A stretch of 64,000 nt of DNA from assembly GCA_003058495.1 (NCBI GenBank), contig QBVC01000026.1, positions 1-64,000 of the forward strand, given 5' to 3'. Origin of the DNA: a gamma proteobacterium symbiont of Ctena orbiculata. Lineage in GTDB: Bacteria; Pseudomonadota; Gammaproteobacteria; Chromatiales; Chromatiaceae. The notes beneath the pieces were generated by a model. That model saw nothing but the letters and a program-made list of their open reading frames with translations. It ran no database searches and was not told where the DNA came from. Below are positions 1 to 7,832 of the stretch, piece after piece. A program made the translations under genes and the position numbers. Every line of letters begins with the position of its first letter. Position 1 is the stretch's first letter.

Positions 1-616
1 CGAAAACATCGCCGATCGACATCTCAAGCAGGTCTGCCTCGCTGTAGTCGAGCATCCTGCAGGCGGCGGGATTGGCCGATTCGATCTCACCCTCCGGATT
101 GAGCACCAGCAGCGCCTCGCCCATGTAGGTGATGATGTTTTCAAGATGCTGTTTGGCGGCGGCCAGCTCGGCGGTCCTTTCCGCCACCTTCTGTTCCAGG
201 ATCCTGTTGAGTTCGCGCTCTTTTTCGATCAGCCGGAAATAGGTGCTGATCTTGTTCAGCAGCTGATTGTCGTCGATGGGCTTGAGCAGATAGTCGACGC
301 CGCCGACCTCGTAGCCCTTGAGCTGAAACTCTTCCGTCTTGAATGCGGCGGTGAGGAAGATGATAGGTATATCTTTGGTTTTCTTGCGGATTTTCAGCAT
401 GGATGCGGTTTGGAATCCATCCATCTCCGGCATCTGCACATCCAGAATGATAAGGTCGATGCCCGGTTCCTTGACCGCGGTATCGAGCGCCTGCTGACCC
501 GACGTGGCCTCCAGAATCTCCACATCCATGTAGCGCTCAACCAGGGTACGCAGGGTAAACAGGTTGTGCGCATGATCGTCAACAATCAGGAGTTTGAAAC
601 CGGCGTATCTCTTCAT
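1..616 (-). CDS. Response regulator with REC and PAS domains (partial)
   Basis: The reading frame starts at an ATG at 616 and stays open to the window edge, so the C-terminus is missing. The first ~125 residues form a receiver domain with the acidic pair in LIVDD, the phosphoacceptor Asp59 in ILDVQMPEMDG and the conserved Lys in LLKPID. A helical linker (KERELNRILEQKVAERTAEL) follows, then a PAS domain (MGEALLVLNPEGEIESANPA) that is cut off. The start overlaps the stop of the upstream hybrid kinase gene by 4 bp (ATGA), so the two are translationally coupled and probably form one phosphorelay. The missing part may hold a kinase, GGDEF or other output domain; it cannot be told from here. Confidence 0.85.
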   Translation of the reverse strand, partial: MKRYAGFKLLIVDDHAHNLFTLRTLVERYMDVEILEATSGQQALDTAVKEPGIDLIILDVQMPEMDGFQTASMLKIRKKTKDIPIIFLTAAFKTEEFQLKGYEVGGVDYLLKPIDDNQLLNKISTYFRLIEKERELNRILEQKVAERTAELAAAKQHLENIITYMGEALLVLNPEGEIESANPAACRMLDYSEADLLEMSIGDVF

Positions 617-2973
617 TCTGCCCCTAAATGGTTGCTGAATACGGCCAGAAGCCTGTCCGCGGAGACCGGTTTGGTCAAGACGTCGTCTGCCCCTGCATCC
701 TGGCAACGCCTGCGGTCTTCTGCCGCATTCTTTTCAGTCAGCACGATCACTTTGAGCGATCCGAGCCGCATCTTGTCGCGTATGTGCCTGATCGTATCAT
801 AGCCATCGAGCTCCGGCATCATGATGTCGATCAGTACAATGCCGTAATCGGGATCCTCCTTCAAAGTCTCAATGGCCTCCTGGCCATCCCCCGCGGCAGT
901 AACCTCGAATCCCCAGCTCTCCAGCAATGGGGTGAGTGCAAGCAGGTTCTGCAGGTCGTCGTCCACGATCAGGATGCGCTCGCCGGTAAAGGGTTTCAGC
1001 AACGGCTCTTCGTGGGGGGCGTTCTCCAGGATCGGGGACTGGTCCTGGAGGAGCAGCGGTTCCTCTTCCGTCTGCAGTTCCACCTGATGAGAAGAGAGGG
1101 TGCTGTGATCGAGCTCCAGCGGCAGGCAGAGGGTGAATCTGGCCCCGGCACCCTCATCGCTGTAGAGGCTGACCTCTCCGCCGAGGAGATGGGCCAGTTC
1201 ACGACTGATGCTCAGCCCCAGGCCGGTGCCGCCGAAACGCCGGCTGGTGGAACCGTCCGCCTGCTTGAAGGCCTCGAAGATCAATTCATGCTTGCTTTGG
1301 TGGATGCCGACTCCACTGTCCTCAACCGAGAAGCAGATCGGATGCGGGCTATCATCCGCATCCACAAAGACGCGCAGGGTCGCCCCCCCCTGATGGGTGA
1401 ACTTGAGCGCGTTGGATAGGAAATTCTTCAGAATCTGGCGAATCTTCTCCTGATCCGAGAGGAGGGTCTCCGGGAGCGAGGGATCGAATTCGAGGGAGAG
1501 TTCCAGGCCCTTGGCGTCGAACTGGGGTTTTACCATTTCGATCAGGTCCGCAATCAGGGATTGTATCGGGATCTGCTGCAGGCTGATGCTGGCTTTCCCC
1601 GCCTCGATCCTGGAGAGGTCGAGGATATTGTCGATCAGCGCCCGCAGGTCGCGCCCCGCCTCGTGGATCACCTGCAACTGCCGCTTTTGCTCGCTGGTCA
1701 GGCGCTCCGGTGCCTCGTTGAGCATCTTTGACAGCAGCAGGATGGAGTTGAGCGGGGTTCGCAGTTCATGGCTGACGTTGGCCAGGAATTGGGATTTGTA
1801 GCGATTGGACTCCTCCAGCTGCAGGGCATGCTGCCGCTGCGCCTCGGCCTGTCTTGAATGGTGCTCCGCCAGTTCGGTCAGCTGCTGCCCCAGCTGTTTG
1901 ATCTCCTGCGATCCCCGCCAATTGAACCTGACCGCCTCATCCTCACGCAACACCCGGCCGACACCGTCCCGCAGCTTCTGGCCAAACTGCTCCGCGCGCA
2001 CGGCGATGATCCGCGCCACGATCAAGAGTATCACCAGGGCGATGATCACGATGGTCATCACCCGGCTTATCAGGACATTGCGGAAGGTGTCCAGGGGCGA
2101 GGGGTCGACCGGTCGGCCCACCCATAGGGGGCCCGAACCCTCGGTGCTGAAGAGCGGGACCCAGATCACCTGTCTTCCCTGGCCGCCCTCCCACAGCGCC
2201 AGGCTGCGCTTTTCGAAAAGCGACTCCAGGCCGGTGAAATCCTCGAAGGCCCGGGGTCTGTCGCTGCCCTTGAGGCGTTCATCCAGGTAAGCACCGTCAT
2301 TGGTGACCCAAAGGGTGTTGCGGTAGGCCCGTGCCATGCCGCCGACATCGATGTTGATCACCACCGCACCCAGGGGCGTCACGCGTTCCTGCCGGTCGGG
2401 GCCGACAATGGGGCTGATCATGCGCAGGGTCATGAAGCGCCGGAGGTCGAGATGGGCGGCGCCCGGGTTTAGGCTGATCTTGCTGACAGCCACGCGTCCA
2501 TACTCCTGGCGGATGTTGAGTTGAAAAAAATCGCTGGAGGGCATGTCCGGCATTTTTATGGTCGGTTCCCACTGTCGGGTTCTGCTGTTCAGTTCGAGCC
2601 AGAAACGGGGTTTGCCTTCAAGGTCGAGAAAGAGGATCTGAAAGATATCGAGATGGTCGCGAAGAATCTGGTTGATCCATTCCGTGTAGCGCACCCTTGC
2701 ATGATCTATCTGCCCCCGCGCCTCATCCGTCTCTTGCTGGCCCAGGATCAGCCCGGGCTCCGGGAGTTTCGCGAGCAGTCGCAGCATCTCGTGGCGGCTC
2801 GCCAGATGCTCGTCCAGATCCCGGAAATCGGCGCGCAGGTTCTGCAGGTAGGCCTTGTGGTAGAAAAATTCGAGACGATCCAGGACGAATGGCAGGTTGG
2901 TCAGCACCATCGCGGTCAGCGGCGCGAAACCGAATAGAAACAGCAGGATCAGAATCTGGGTGCGGATTTTCAC
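613..2973 (-). CDS. Hybrid sensor histidine kinase with C-terminal receiver
   Basis: Inner-membrane sensor kinase of 786 residues with a GTG start. A membrane segment lies at residues ~5-30, a periplasmic Cache-like sensor region follows to ~298, a second membrane segment is at ~300-322, and then a HAMP-like linker. The HisKA domain carries the phosphorylated His402 in SHELRTPLNS. The ATPase domain shows the N box (NFLSNALKFT, ~517-526), DSGVGI (~552) and GTGLGLSI (~582). A receiver domain fills ~663-786 with Asp716 and Lys768. It should autophosphorylate and pass phosphate to its own receiver and perhaps to the REC-PAS protein whose gene overlaps its 3' end. The ligand is unknown. Confidence 0.9.
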   Translation of the reverse strand: MKIRTQILILLFLFGFAPLTAMVLTNLPFVLDRLEFFYHKAYLQNLRADFRDLDEHLASRHEMLRLLAKLPEPGLILGQQETDEARGQIDHARVRYTEWINQILRDHLDIFQILFLDLEGKPRFWLELNSRTRQWEPTIKMPDMPSSDFFQLNIRQEYGRVAVSKISLNPGAAHLDLRRFMTLRMISPIVGPDRQERVTPLGAVVINIDVGGMARAYRNTLWVTNDGAYLDERLKGSDRPRAFEDFTGLESLFEKRSLALWEGGQGRQVIWVPLFSTEGSGPLWVGRPVDPSPLDTFRNVLISRVMTIVIIALVILLIVARIIAVRAEQFGQKLRDGVGRVLREDEAVRFNWRGSQEIKQLGQQLTELAEHHSRQAEAQRQHALQLEESNRYKSQFLANVSHELRTPLNSILLLSKMLNEAPERLTSEQKRQLQVIHEAGRDLRALIDNILDLSRIEAGKASISLQQIPIQSLIADLIEMVKPQFDAKGLELSLEFDPSLPETLLSDQEKIRQILKNFLSNALKFTHQGGATLRVFVDADDSPHPICFSVEDSGVGIHQSKHELIFEAFKQADGSTSRRFGGTGLGLSISRELAHLLGGEVSLYSDEGAGARFTLCLPLELDHSTLSSHQVELQTEEEPLLLQDQSPILENAPHEEPLLKPFTGERILIVDDDLQNLLALTPLLESWGFEVTAAGDGQEAIETLKEDPDYGIVLIDIMMPELDGYDTIRHIRDKMRLGSLKVIVLTEKNAAEDRRRCQDAGADDVLTKPVSADRLLAVFSNHLGAE

Positions 2974-3001
2974 GGATTGTTCATGTTCTGCATGGCTCGA
3001 T

Positions 3002-3469
3002 TCAATCGATCTTCTTCACCGCCTCCAGGACTTGGGCCGCATGCCCTTTCGGTTTTACGTCATAGAGGGCCTCTCTGATGATACCCGCTTTGTCGATGAT
3101 AAACGTTGACCTGAGTATGCCCATGCGCTTCTCGCCGTTTTTCTCCTTCTCCCGCCAAACGTCAAACGCGCTGCATACCTCGCCATCGGTATCCGCGAGC
3201 AACTGTACGGTCAGGCCATGCTTGTCGCGGAACGCGGCGTGGCTGGCGCAGTTGTCACGGCTGATGCCTATGACCACTGTCTCCAGGGAGGCAAACTCAT
3301 CGCTGAGGTCCGAGAGCTCCAACGCCTCGATGGTACAGCCGGTGGTGTCGTCCTTGGGATAGAAATAGATCACCAGATTGTGCCTGCCGGCAAACTGCTC
3401 GGAGTTGATGATCTGCATGTCGGCGTCGGGCAGCTCAAAGGGTGGCGCTTTATCTCCGGGAGTGAGCAT
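3002..3469 (-). CDS. bcp: Thiol peroxidase of the Bcp/PrxQ family
   Basis: A 155-residue AhpC/TSA-fold peroxiredoxin that reduces hydrogen peroxide and organic hydroperoxides in the cytoplasm. The peroxidatic Cys45 sits in DDTTGCTIEA. The family's usual second cysteine five residues later (Cys50 in E. coli Bcp) is Leu here, so this looks like a one-Cys type; Cys74 and Cys98 remain. Length is normal for Bcp. A GAGGAAT ribosome binding site precedes the ATG. It lies just upstream of the hybrid kinase gene on the same strand with 28 bp between them, so co-transcription is possible. Confidence 0.92.
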   Translation of the reverse strand: MLTPGDKAPPFELPDADMQIINSEQFAGRHNLVIYFYPKDDTTGCTIEALELSDLSDEFASLETVVIGISRDNCASHAAFRDKHGLTVQLLADTDGEVCSAFDVWREKEKNGEKRMGILRSTFIIDKAGIIREALYDVKPKGHAAQVLEAVKKID

Positions 3470-3872
3470 GTTTTATTCCTCAACTTATTATCGGGGTCGC
3501 TTTATCTCTGTCATGGGCGTGCATTTTGCAATGCCGCAGCGGCGCCTCACGGACATAGGGGCAAGATAGTTGACTCACTGGATCCGGGTCAACCGCTGGT
3601 TTGTTACCTAACGGTCGTGGCAAATGCGGAACGGTCGAGGGTATTCCGGGGTCTCAGTCCAGGCGACCGGATGGGATGCCCGTGGTAGAGGCATTTTCGG
3701 CGAATGGTAGGCAAAATAGCGGATTCATAGCATAATGTTAGGAATTGGGTAGGCGCTTGAATCCTTGAAGCAATGGAATTACCACGTTGAATGTGGTTTT
3801 TTTGTTTCATCAGTGTGTGGCGGATTGCCAGCACAGGCAAGGAAGCGGCGAAATCAGAGAAGGCGGATCCAC
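3470..3872. other. Intergenic region between divergent bcp and ExeA-like gene
   Basis: 403 bp with no convincing gene. It must hold the promoters of both flanking genes. A CATAAT hexamer near 3731 could be a -10 box for the rightward gene, but no good -35 is visible. A short hairpin with a T tract lies at 3781-3804. Confidence 0.5.
3781..3804 (+). terminator. Weak hairpin plus T tract, possible leader attenuator
   Basis: ACCAC and GTGGT pair around a 7-nt loop and are followed by seven T residues. There is no rightward gene upstream to terminate, so if real it would act in the leader of the ExeA-like ATPase gene. The stem has only five pairs. Confidence 0.3.
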
Positions 3873-4961
3873 ATGTATGACGATTTTTACAAGCTTGACG
3901 GAAAACCATTCCAGCTGACGCCGGACCATAAATTTTTCTTCAACAGCAAGGGCCACAATCGGGCCATGGCCTATCTGCGCTATGGTCTTGAGCAGGGCGA
4001 GGGTTTTATCGTAATCACCGGGGGTATTGGCACCGGCAAGACGACCCTGGTGCGCAATCTGTTCGATGAATTGAGCAGCATGAATGTGATGGCGGCGCAA
4101 TTGGTCACCACCCAGGTCGATCCGGACGATATGCTGCGGATGGTCTGTGCCTCATTCGGCCTGGCCCATGAGGGGCTCAACAAGGCCACCCTTCTGCACA
4201 ACCTGGAAGCCATCGCCCGGGCCCGCCATGCGGAGGGCAAGCAGATGCTGCTGGTGGTCGACGAGGCGCAGAATCTACCTCCCAGGTCGGTTGAGGAGCT
4301 GCGCATGCTCTCCAACTTCCAGGTCAACAACAAGGCCCTGGTGCAGACCTTTCTTCTTGGTCAGGAGGAGTTCAAACGTACCCTGCAGAGCCCGGGTATG
4401 GAGCAGGTGCGACAGCGTATCATCGCCTCCTATCACCTCGATCCGTTGAGTGCCGAGGAGACGGAAAAGTACATCCTGCATCGGCTGCAGCTGGTCGGCT
4501 GGAAAGAGGATCCTCAGTTTGCGGAGGGTGTCTTTCCGATGATCTACGAGTTCACCGGCGGGGTGCCGCGCCGGATCAATGCAATGTGTGACAGAATGAT
4601 GCTGTTCGGCTGCCTGGAAGAGCTCCATACCCTGGAAAAGGATGCGGTGCTCTCGGTGATGCAGGAGCTGGAGCAGGAGGTCAGTTTCGATCCGCCGGCC
4701 GGGGAGCAGTCGGACGAGTCGCCGCAGCTGGCCTCGGTATCACCCATCCACCCACCCGCCGGAGGGGGTACCGGCAGTCAGGCGACGGCGGCCCAGCCGT
4801 CTCCGCAAACAGTTGCCCATGCGGACGAACTGGTGTACCGGATCCAAGACCTTGAAAAGGAGATCAGCAGTCTGAAGAAGACGCTGAGAAATGAGCAGAA
4901 GCTGCTGCGCAAGGCGATTCTGCTGCAGATGGATCTGGATGAGTATGAGGATCTCGATTGA
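3873..4961 (+). CDS. ExeA/MshM-like AAA ATPase (PEP-CTERM locus type)
   Basis: Start placed at MYDDFYKL (362 residues), where homology to the family begins, rather than at the longer in-frame ATG. The family fold is a P-loop AAA ATPase: Walker A GGIGTGKTTL at ~50-58, Walker B LLVVDEAQNL at ~125-134, sensor-type region up to ~270. The N-terminal signature (KPFQLTPD, AMAYLRYGLEQGEGFIV) matches the putative secretion ATPase found at exosortase/PEP-CTERM loci, also called ExeA-like. The tail (~325-350) is a charged coiled coil after a Pro/Ser-rich linker. No exosortase genes are nearby, so its partner is unknown. Related ATPases act in secretion and type IV pilus assembly; pilU lies 30 kb away. 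Confidence 0.85.
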   Translation: MYDDFYKLDGKPFQLTPDHKFFFNSKGHNRAMAYLRYGLEQGEGFIVITGGIGTGKTTLVRNLFDELSSMNVMAAQLVTTQVDPDDMLRMVCASFGLAHEGLNKATLLHNLEAIARARHAEGKQMLLVVDEAQNLPPRSVEELRMLSNFQVNNKALVQTFLLGQEEFKRTLQSPGMEQVRQRIIASYHLDPLSAEETEKYILHRLQLVGWKEDPQFAEGVFPMIYEFTGGVPRRINAMCDRMMLFGCLEELHTLEKDAVLSVMQELEQEVSFDPPAGEQSDESPQLASVSPIHPPAGGGTGSQATAAQPSPQTVAHADELVYRIQDLEKEISSLKKTLRNEQKLLRKAILLQMDLDEYEDLD

Positions 4962-4998
4962 GGCCTGGTTAACCGATCTTCACCCTTAGCGATCAGGG

Positions 4999-5223
4999 TC
5001 AGTCCAGGGCCGGCCCGATCATCGCCTCGACAGGCTCAAATCCGCGCGCTTCAAGGGCTTCAGCGATATCCTCCCAGCGATAGTCGCGATTTGTCTCTTC
5101 CGCCTGGGCAATAATACCGGTCGCGAAGCGGTAGGCCTCGTTGGTATCGAGGTCCTTTGGGACCTTGACCAGCCTGATCTCATCAAACCGCGAGCTGGGC
5201 AGAACCATGAACTTGTCTTTCAT
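4999..5223 (-). CDS. Small conserved-looking hypothetical protein
   Basis: 74 residues from MKDKFMVLPS, chosen because GGAAT precedes this ATG at good spacing; a start 11 codons earlier is also open. The protein is acidic and soluble-looking, with no cysteine, membrane segment or known motif that I recognise. It is convergent with the ExeA-like gene and lies next to the MITE at 5281. Confidence 0.6.
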   Translation of the reverse strand: MKDKFMVLPSSRFDEIRLVKVPKDLDTNEAYRFATGIIAQAEETNRDYRWEDIAEALEARGFEPVEAMIGPALD

Positions 5224-5280
5224 ATCTATTCCATGCCGTATGGATACAGCAAACAATTTGCCACATTACGCCTTCACATA

Positions 5281-5551
5281 CTAGGGCCTGTTAACACTAA
5301 TCCAATTAGCCCTGCTGGGACTATTTTTTCGTCCAGCAAGGCAGAATGAGCGTGGTGTAGTTATGCTACACGAGCGAATGATAACGCCGCTGGGCGGAAA
5401 AATAGCCCCAGCCCTCCGGGTTGCGTCTGAAACAGCGCCACTCGGCGTTGCTCGTCGTTCATTTGGAATCACCAAACCTCTCTCCTCGCGCCTTGATTGG
5501 CGCTTTTTCAGACGCAACAGGGCTAATTGGATTAGTGTTAACAGACCCTAG
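5281..5551. mobile_element. MITE with 34-bp imperfect arms bounded by CTAG
   Basis: The arms at 5281-5314 and 5518-5551 are inverted copies differing at one base. Both outer ends are CTAG, so the element proper is probably 5285-5547 (GGCCTGTTAACA at each end with one mismatch) with CTAG as the 4-bp target duplication. This fits IS5-family insertion, which favours YTAR sites. The ~200-bp interior has no transposase; a small palindrome (GTGTAG/CTACAC, 5353-5369) is inside. It is non-autonomous and would need a transposase elsewhere in the genome. Confidence 0.8.
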
Positions 5552-5562
5552 GGCCTGTTAAC
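5548..5562. repeat. Extra solo end of the MITE
   Basis: CTAGGGCCTGTTAAC directly abuts the right end of the MITE and repeats its left end. It shares the CTAG with the complete element. It looks like the remnant of a second, deleted or excised copy inserted at the same target. Confidence 0.6.
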
Positions 5563-5604
5563 TGACCCAAGACAAAAAATTTTTTATCCCATGACCTATT
5601 TTAT

Positions 5605-6882
5605 TTAGCGCCATATGGCGGCATAGAGATTGAGCGCGGCAAGTGCGCAGCAGACCATTGCAAGGCTATATTTTCCATGCCACTTCAGACTTGCCAGGTT
5701 GGGTTGATCGTATCGTCCATGCATCGAGAGATTGATGCCGGAGAACGGACTGCAGGTGACGCCGATCGCCCAGGCGGAAAGAAACGTCATCGCCAGGAGC
5801 GTACCGTCCGCTTGGAGCGGTACCAGCAGGGTGCCGAGTGCTGCGATATTTATCACGGGATGAACCCCTGCAATCGACGTGATCAGCATGAACAGCAGCG
5901 TCAAGCTGGCCTCCAGGCCGCCGAATTGGCTGAACGGCAACCAGCCGCCCATTCCCAGGAAAAAGGTGTTCAGGCCGGTTGCCATGACATTGGCGGCGAG
6001 AAACAGGGAGAGCTCATTGTGCATGGTGGGCATATCCCGGGTGACATGGTGACGCAGTTGTGGCAGCGACTCTCGACGGTGCAGGCCGACGACAAGCAGG
6101 GTAAGCGTCGGGCTCAACAGGCAGATGATGCCGAGAATGTGCCAGGTTGGCCAAAAACGGTGTATCAACAGGATGGACAGCGCCAACAGTGCGGGAAGCG
6201 CCAGCGCCGAAGGGTGCATGGGATAACCGACAAACGTCTTGGAATTGCGTCCGCCATAGCCGGTGATGAGGATGGCAATCATCGCCAGCGGAATACCCAT
6301 GAGCCAGATTTGTTCCATTCTGGCACCCGGCGCATAGGTCAAGGCTGCAGCCATTGCGGCGAAGAATGGCGACCAAAATGCGGCAGCGGAAAATCCGCGG
6401 GTCAGCACGATGCTCTGATCCCGGCTTAGCCCCCGCTTGCGGCGCATGCGATCTCCCATGATGAAGACCGAGGAGAGATTGATCACGGCACCAAACAGAT
6501 GAACCCCGAGCAGGGTGGACCACACCGCTTTCCTGCCCTTCGGCAGGCTCTTCGCCGTAGTGTTGTTCGGGCGGGTGATCAGGCGAAGAAAGCTGACTGC
6601 GGCAAGCATCGATATGAGTTGGGCATTGCCGGAAAGCAGCATCATCCAGTCGGGTGTGAGATGCCGGCTCAATCCCCAGAGAAGACCGAGGGAACCGATG
6701 CCGATGAGGATGATGGCCGTGCGCCGGGTATGCGCGGGTAATTCAGGCCACAGAAGAATTCCCGCTGACCAGGTAAACAGGCCGGCCCAGCTTTTCGAGA
6801 CTTGGGGCCAGATGGTATTGACCGCCGTGAAGACGACAGCCGCAACAAGCAGCCATCCTGCGATGGAGCGACGACTGTTCAC
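5605..6882 (-). CDS. Multi-pass membrane transporter-like protein
   Basis: 425 residues with a GTG start and roughly 11-12 hydrophobic segments spread over the whole length, so an inner-membrane carrier is likely. Ser/Pro/Gly-rich breaks inside hydrophobic stretches (AAFWSPFFAAM, VTCSPFSGIN) resemble the re-entrant hairpins of ion-transporter superfamily carriers such as ArsB or DASS proteins, but I do not recognise the family or substrate. The start overlaps the stop of the AEC carrier gene by 4 bp (GTGA), so the two are one operon and may serve related organic-anion transport. Confidence 0.75.
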   Translation of the reverse strand: MNSRRSIAGWLLVAAVVFTAVNTIWPQVSKSWAGLFTWSAGILLWPELPAHTRRTAIILIGIGSLGLLWGLSRHLTPDWMMLLSGNAQLISMLAAVSFLRLITRPNNTTAKSLPKGRKAVWSTLLGVHLFGAVINLSSVFIMGDRMRRKRGLSRDQSIVLTRGFSAAAFWSPFFAAMAAALTYAPGARMEQIWLMGIPLAMIAILITGYGGRNSKTFVGYPMHPSALALPALLALSILLIHRFWPTWHILGIICLLSPTLTLLVVGLHRRESLPQLRHHVTRDMPTMHNELSLFLAANVMATGLNTFFLGMGGWLPFSQFGGLEASLTLLFMLITSIAGVHPVINIAALGTLLVPLQADGTLLAMTFLSAWAIGVTCSPFSGINLSMHGRYDQPNLASLKWHGKYSLAMVCCALAALNLYAAIWR

Positions 6883-7763
6883 AGAATAAACGCGAGGGCG
6901 ATGGGTATCACGAGCAGGCTTGCCAGATTGCCGAATGCGACCATGGCGGCAACTTCATGGGGCGACTGCTGATAACTCTCGGCAAGCATGTAGTTCATCA
7001 CCGCGGGGGGCAGAATACTGAACAGCAGCAAGATGTCGCGCATCTGCTCATTCGGTTGCAGCCAGACGATGGCAAGCCATGCGCCTGCGAGACCGCTCAG
7101 TGGACAGAGCAATGCACCGGACAGTCCTGCCTGCCAGTAGCGCGGTTCGATGTGGATAAGGCGGATCCCGAGTGATACCAGCATCAATGGTATCGCTACT
7201 TCCGAAAGCATGACCAAGCCAGGCATCAGTATGCTCGGGGTATGCCAGTCGAACGCATAAGCCATGATACCGGCCAGGGTCGCCAGGAAAACCGGATTGC
7301 GCAGCAGCTCGGTGAGATGTACCCGGCCACTGACCAGCCAGATTCCCAGACTGAAGTGGAGGCTTGTGGAAACCACGAAGGCTACCACGGCCAGCGGCAG
7401 CAGCTGCTCTCCAAAAGCCAATGCCGCCAGGGGGAGTCCGAGATTGCCGGCGTTGTTGAACATCATGGAGGGCAACAGCACGCTTGGCCGCATACCCAGG
7501 AGACGCGTGAGGGGCAGTGAGACGACCCCCGAGACGATGATGATTGTCAGTGCGCCCCAGGCGATTGTCTGCCACTCCTGACTGTCGGGTATCTTCTCGG
7601 AGAGAACATAAAACAACAGGGCGGGCACGAACAGCTGCATGTTGATGCGGTTGACCGAGAGGATATCGGAGCCGCAGATGCGGCCGTAGACATATCCGAG
7701 CAGAGCGATGCCGAAGACCGGCAGCGTCACCTCTACGATCTGTAGGAATAGCGCTGAGAGCAT
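6879..7763 (-). CDS. AEC family (auxin efflux carrier-like) permease
   Basis: 294 residues with about ten membrane segments in two halves of five, as in the AEC/BART superfamily. Matching features are the N-terminal VTLPVFGIALLGY, PALLFYVLSEK in helix 2, and MMFNNAGNLGLPL in helix 4, where the family has a conserved Asn/Gly/Pro pattern. Bacterial members move malate, malonate or other small organic acids. It is the first gene of a two-gene operon with the downstream carrier. No ribosome binding site is obvious before the ATG. It lies 69 bp downstream of dmpR on the same strand, so readthrough from dmpR is possible. Confidence 0.85.
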   Translation of the reverse strand: MLSALFLQIVEVTLPVFGIALLGYVYGRICGSDILSVNRINMQLFVPALLFYVLSEKIPDSQEWQTIAWGALTIIIVSGVVSLPLTRLLGMRPSVLLPSMMFNNAGNLGLPLAALAFGEQLLPLAVVAFVVSTSLHFSLGIWLVSGRVHLTELLRNPVFLATLAGIMAYAFDWHTPSILMPGLVMLSEVAIPLMLVSLGIRLIHIEPRYWQAGLSGALLCPLSGLAGAWLAIVWLQPNEQMRDILLLFSILPPAVMNYMLAESYQQSPHEVAAMVAFGNLASLLVIPIALAFIL

Positions 7764-7832
7764 GGGTGTTTGCTATTGTCCGGGCTGAAGGTTGTGATCG
7801 ACGTTAAGGGCCTGTTTCGGTTTCGTTGCCGT

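Noticed and set aside
146-802. A 218-codon rightward reading frame over the left-edge genes
   Set aside because: It lies antisense to the REC-PAS gene and the kinase tail, whose frames encode clear domains; it has no homology pattern and is a product of codon bias.
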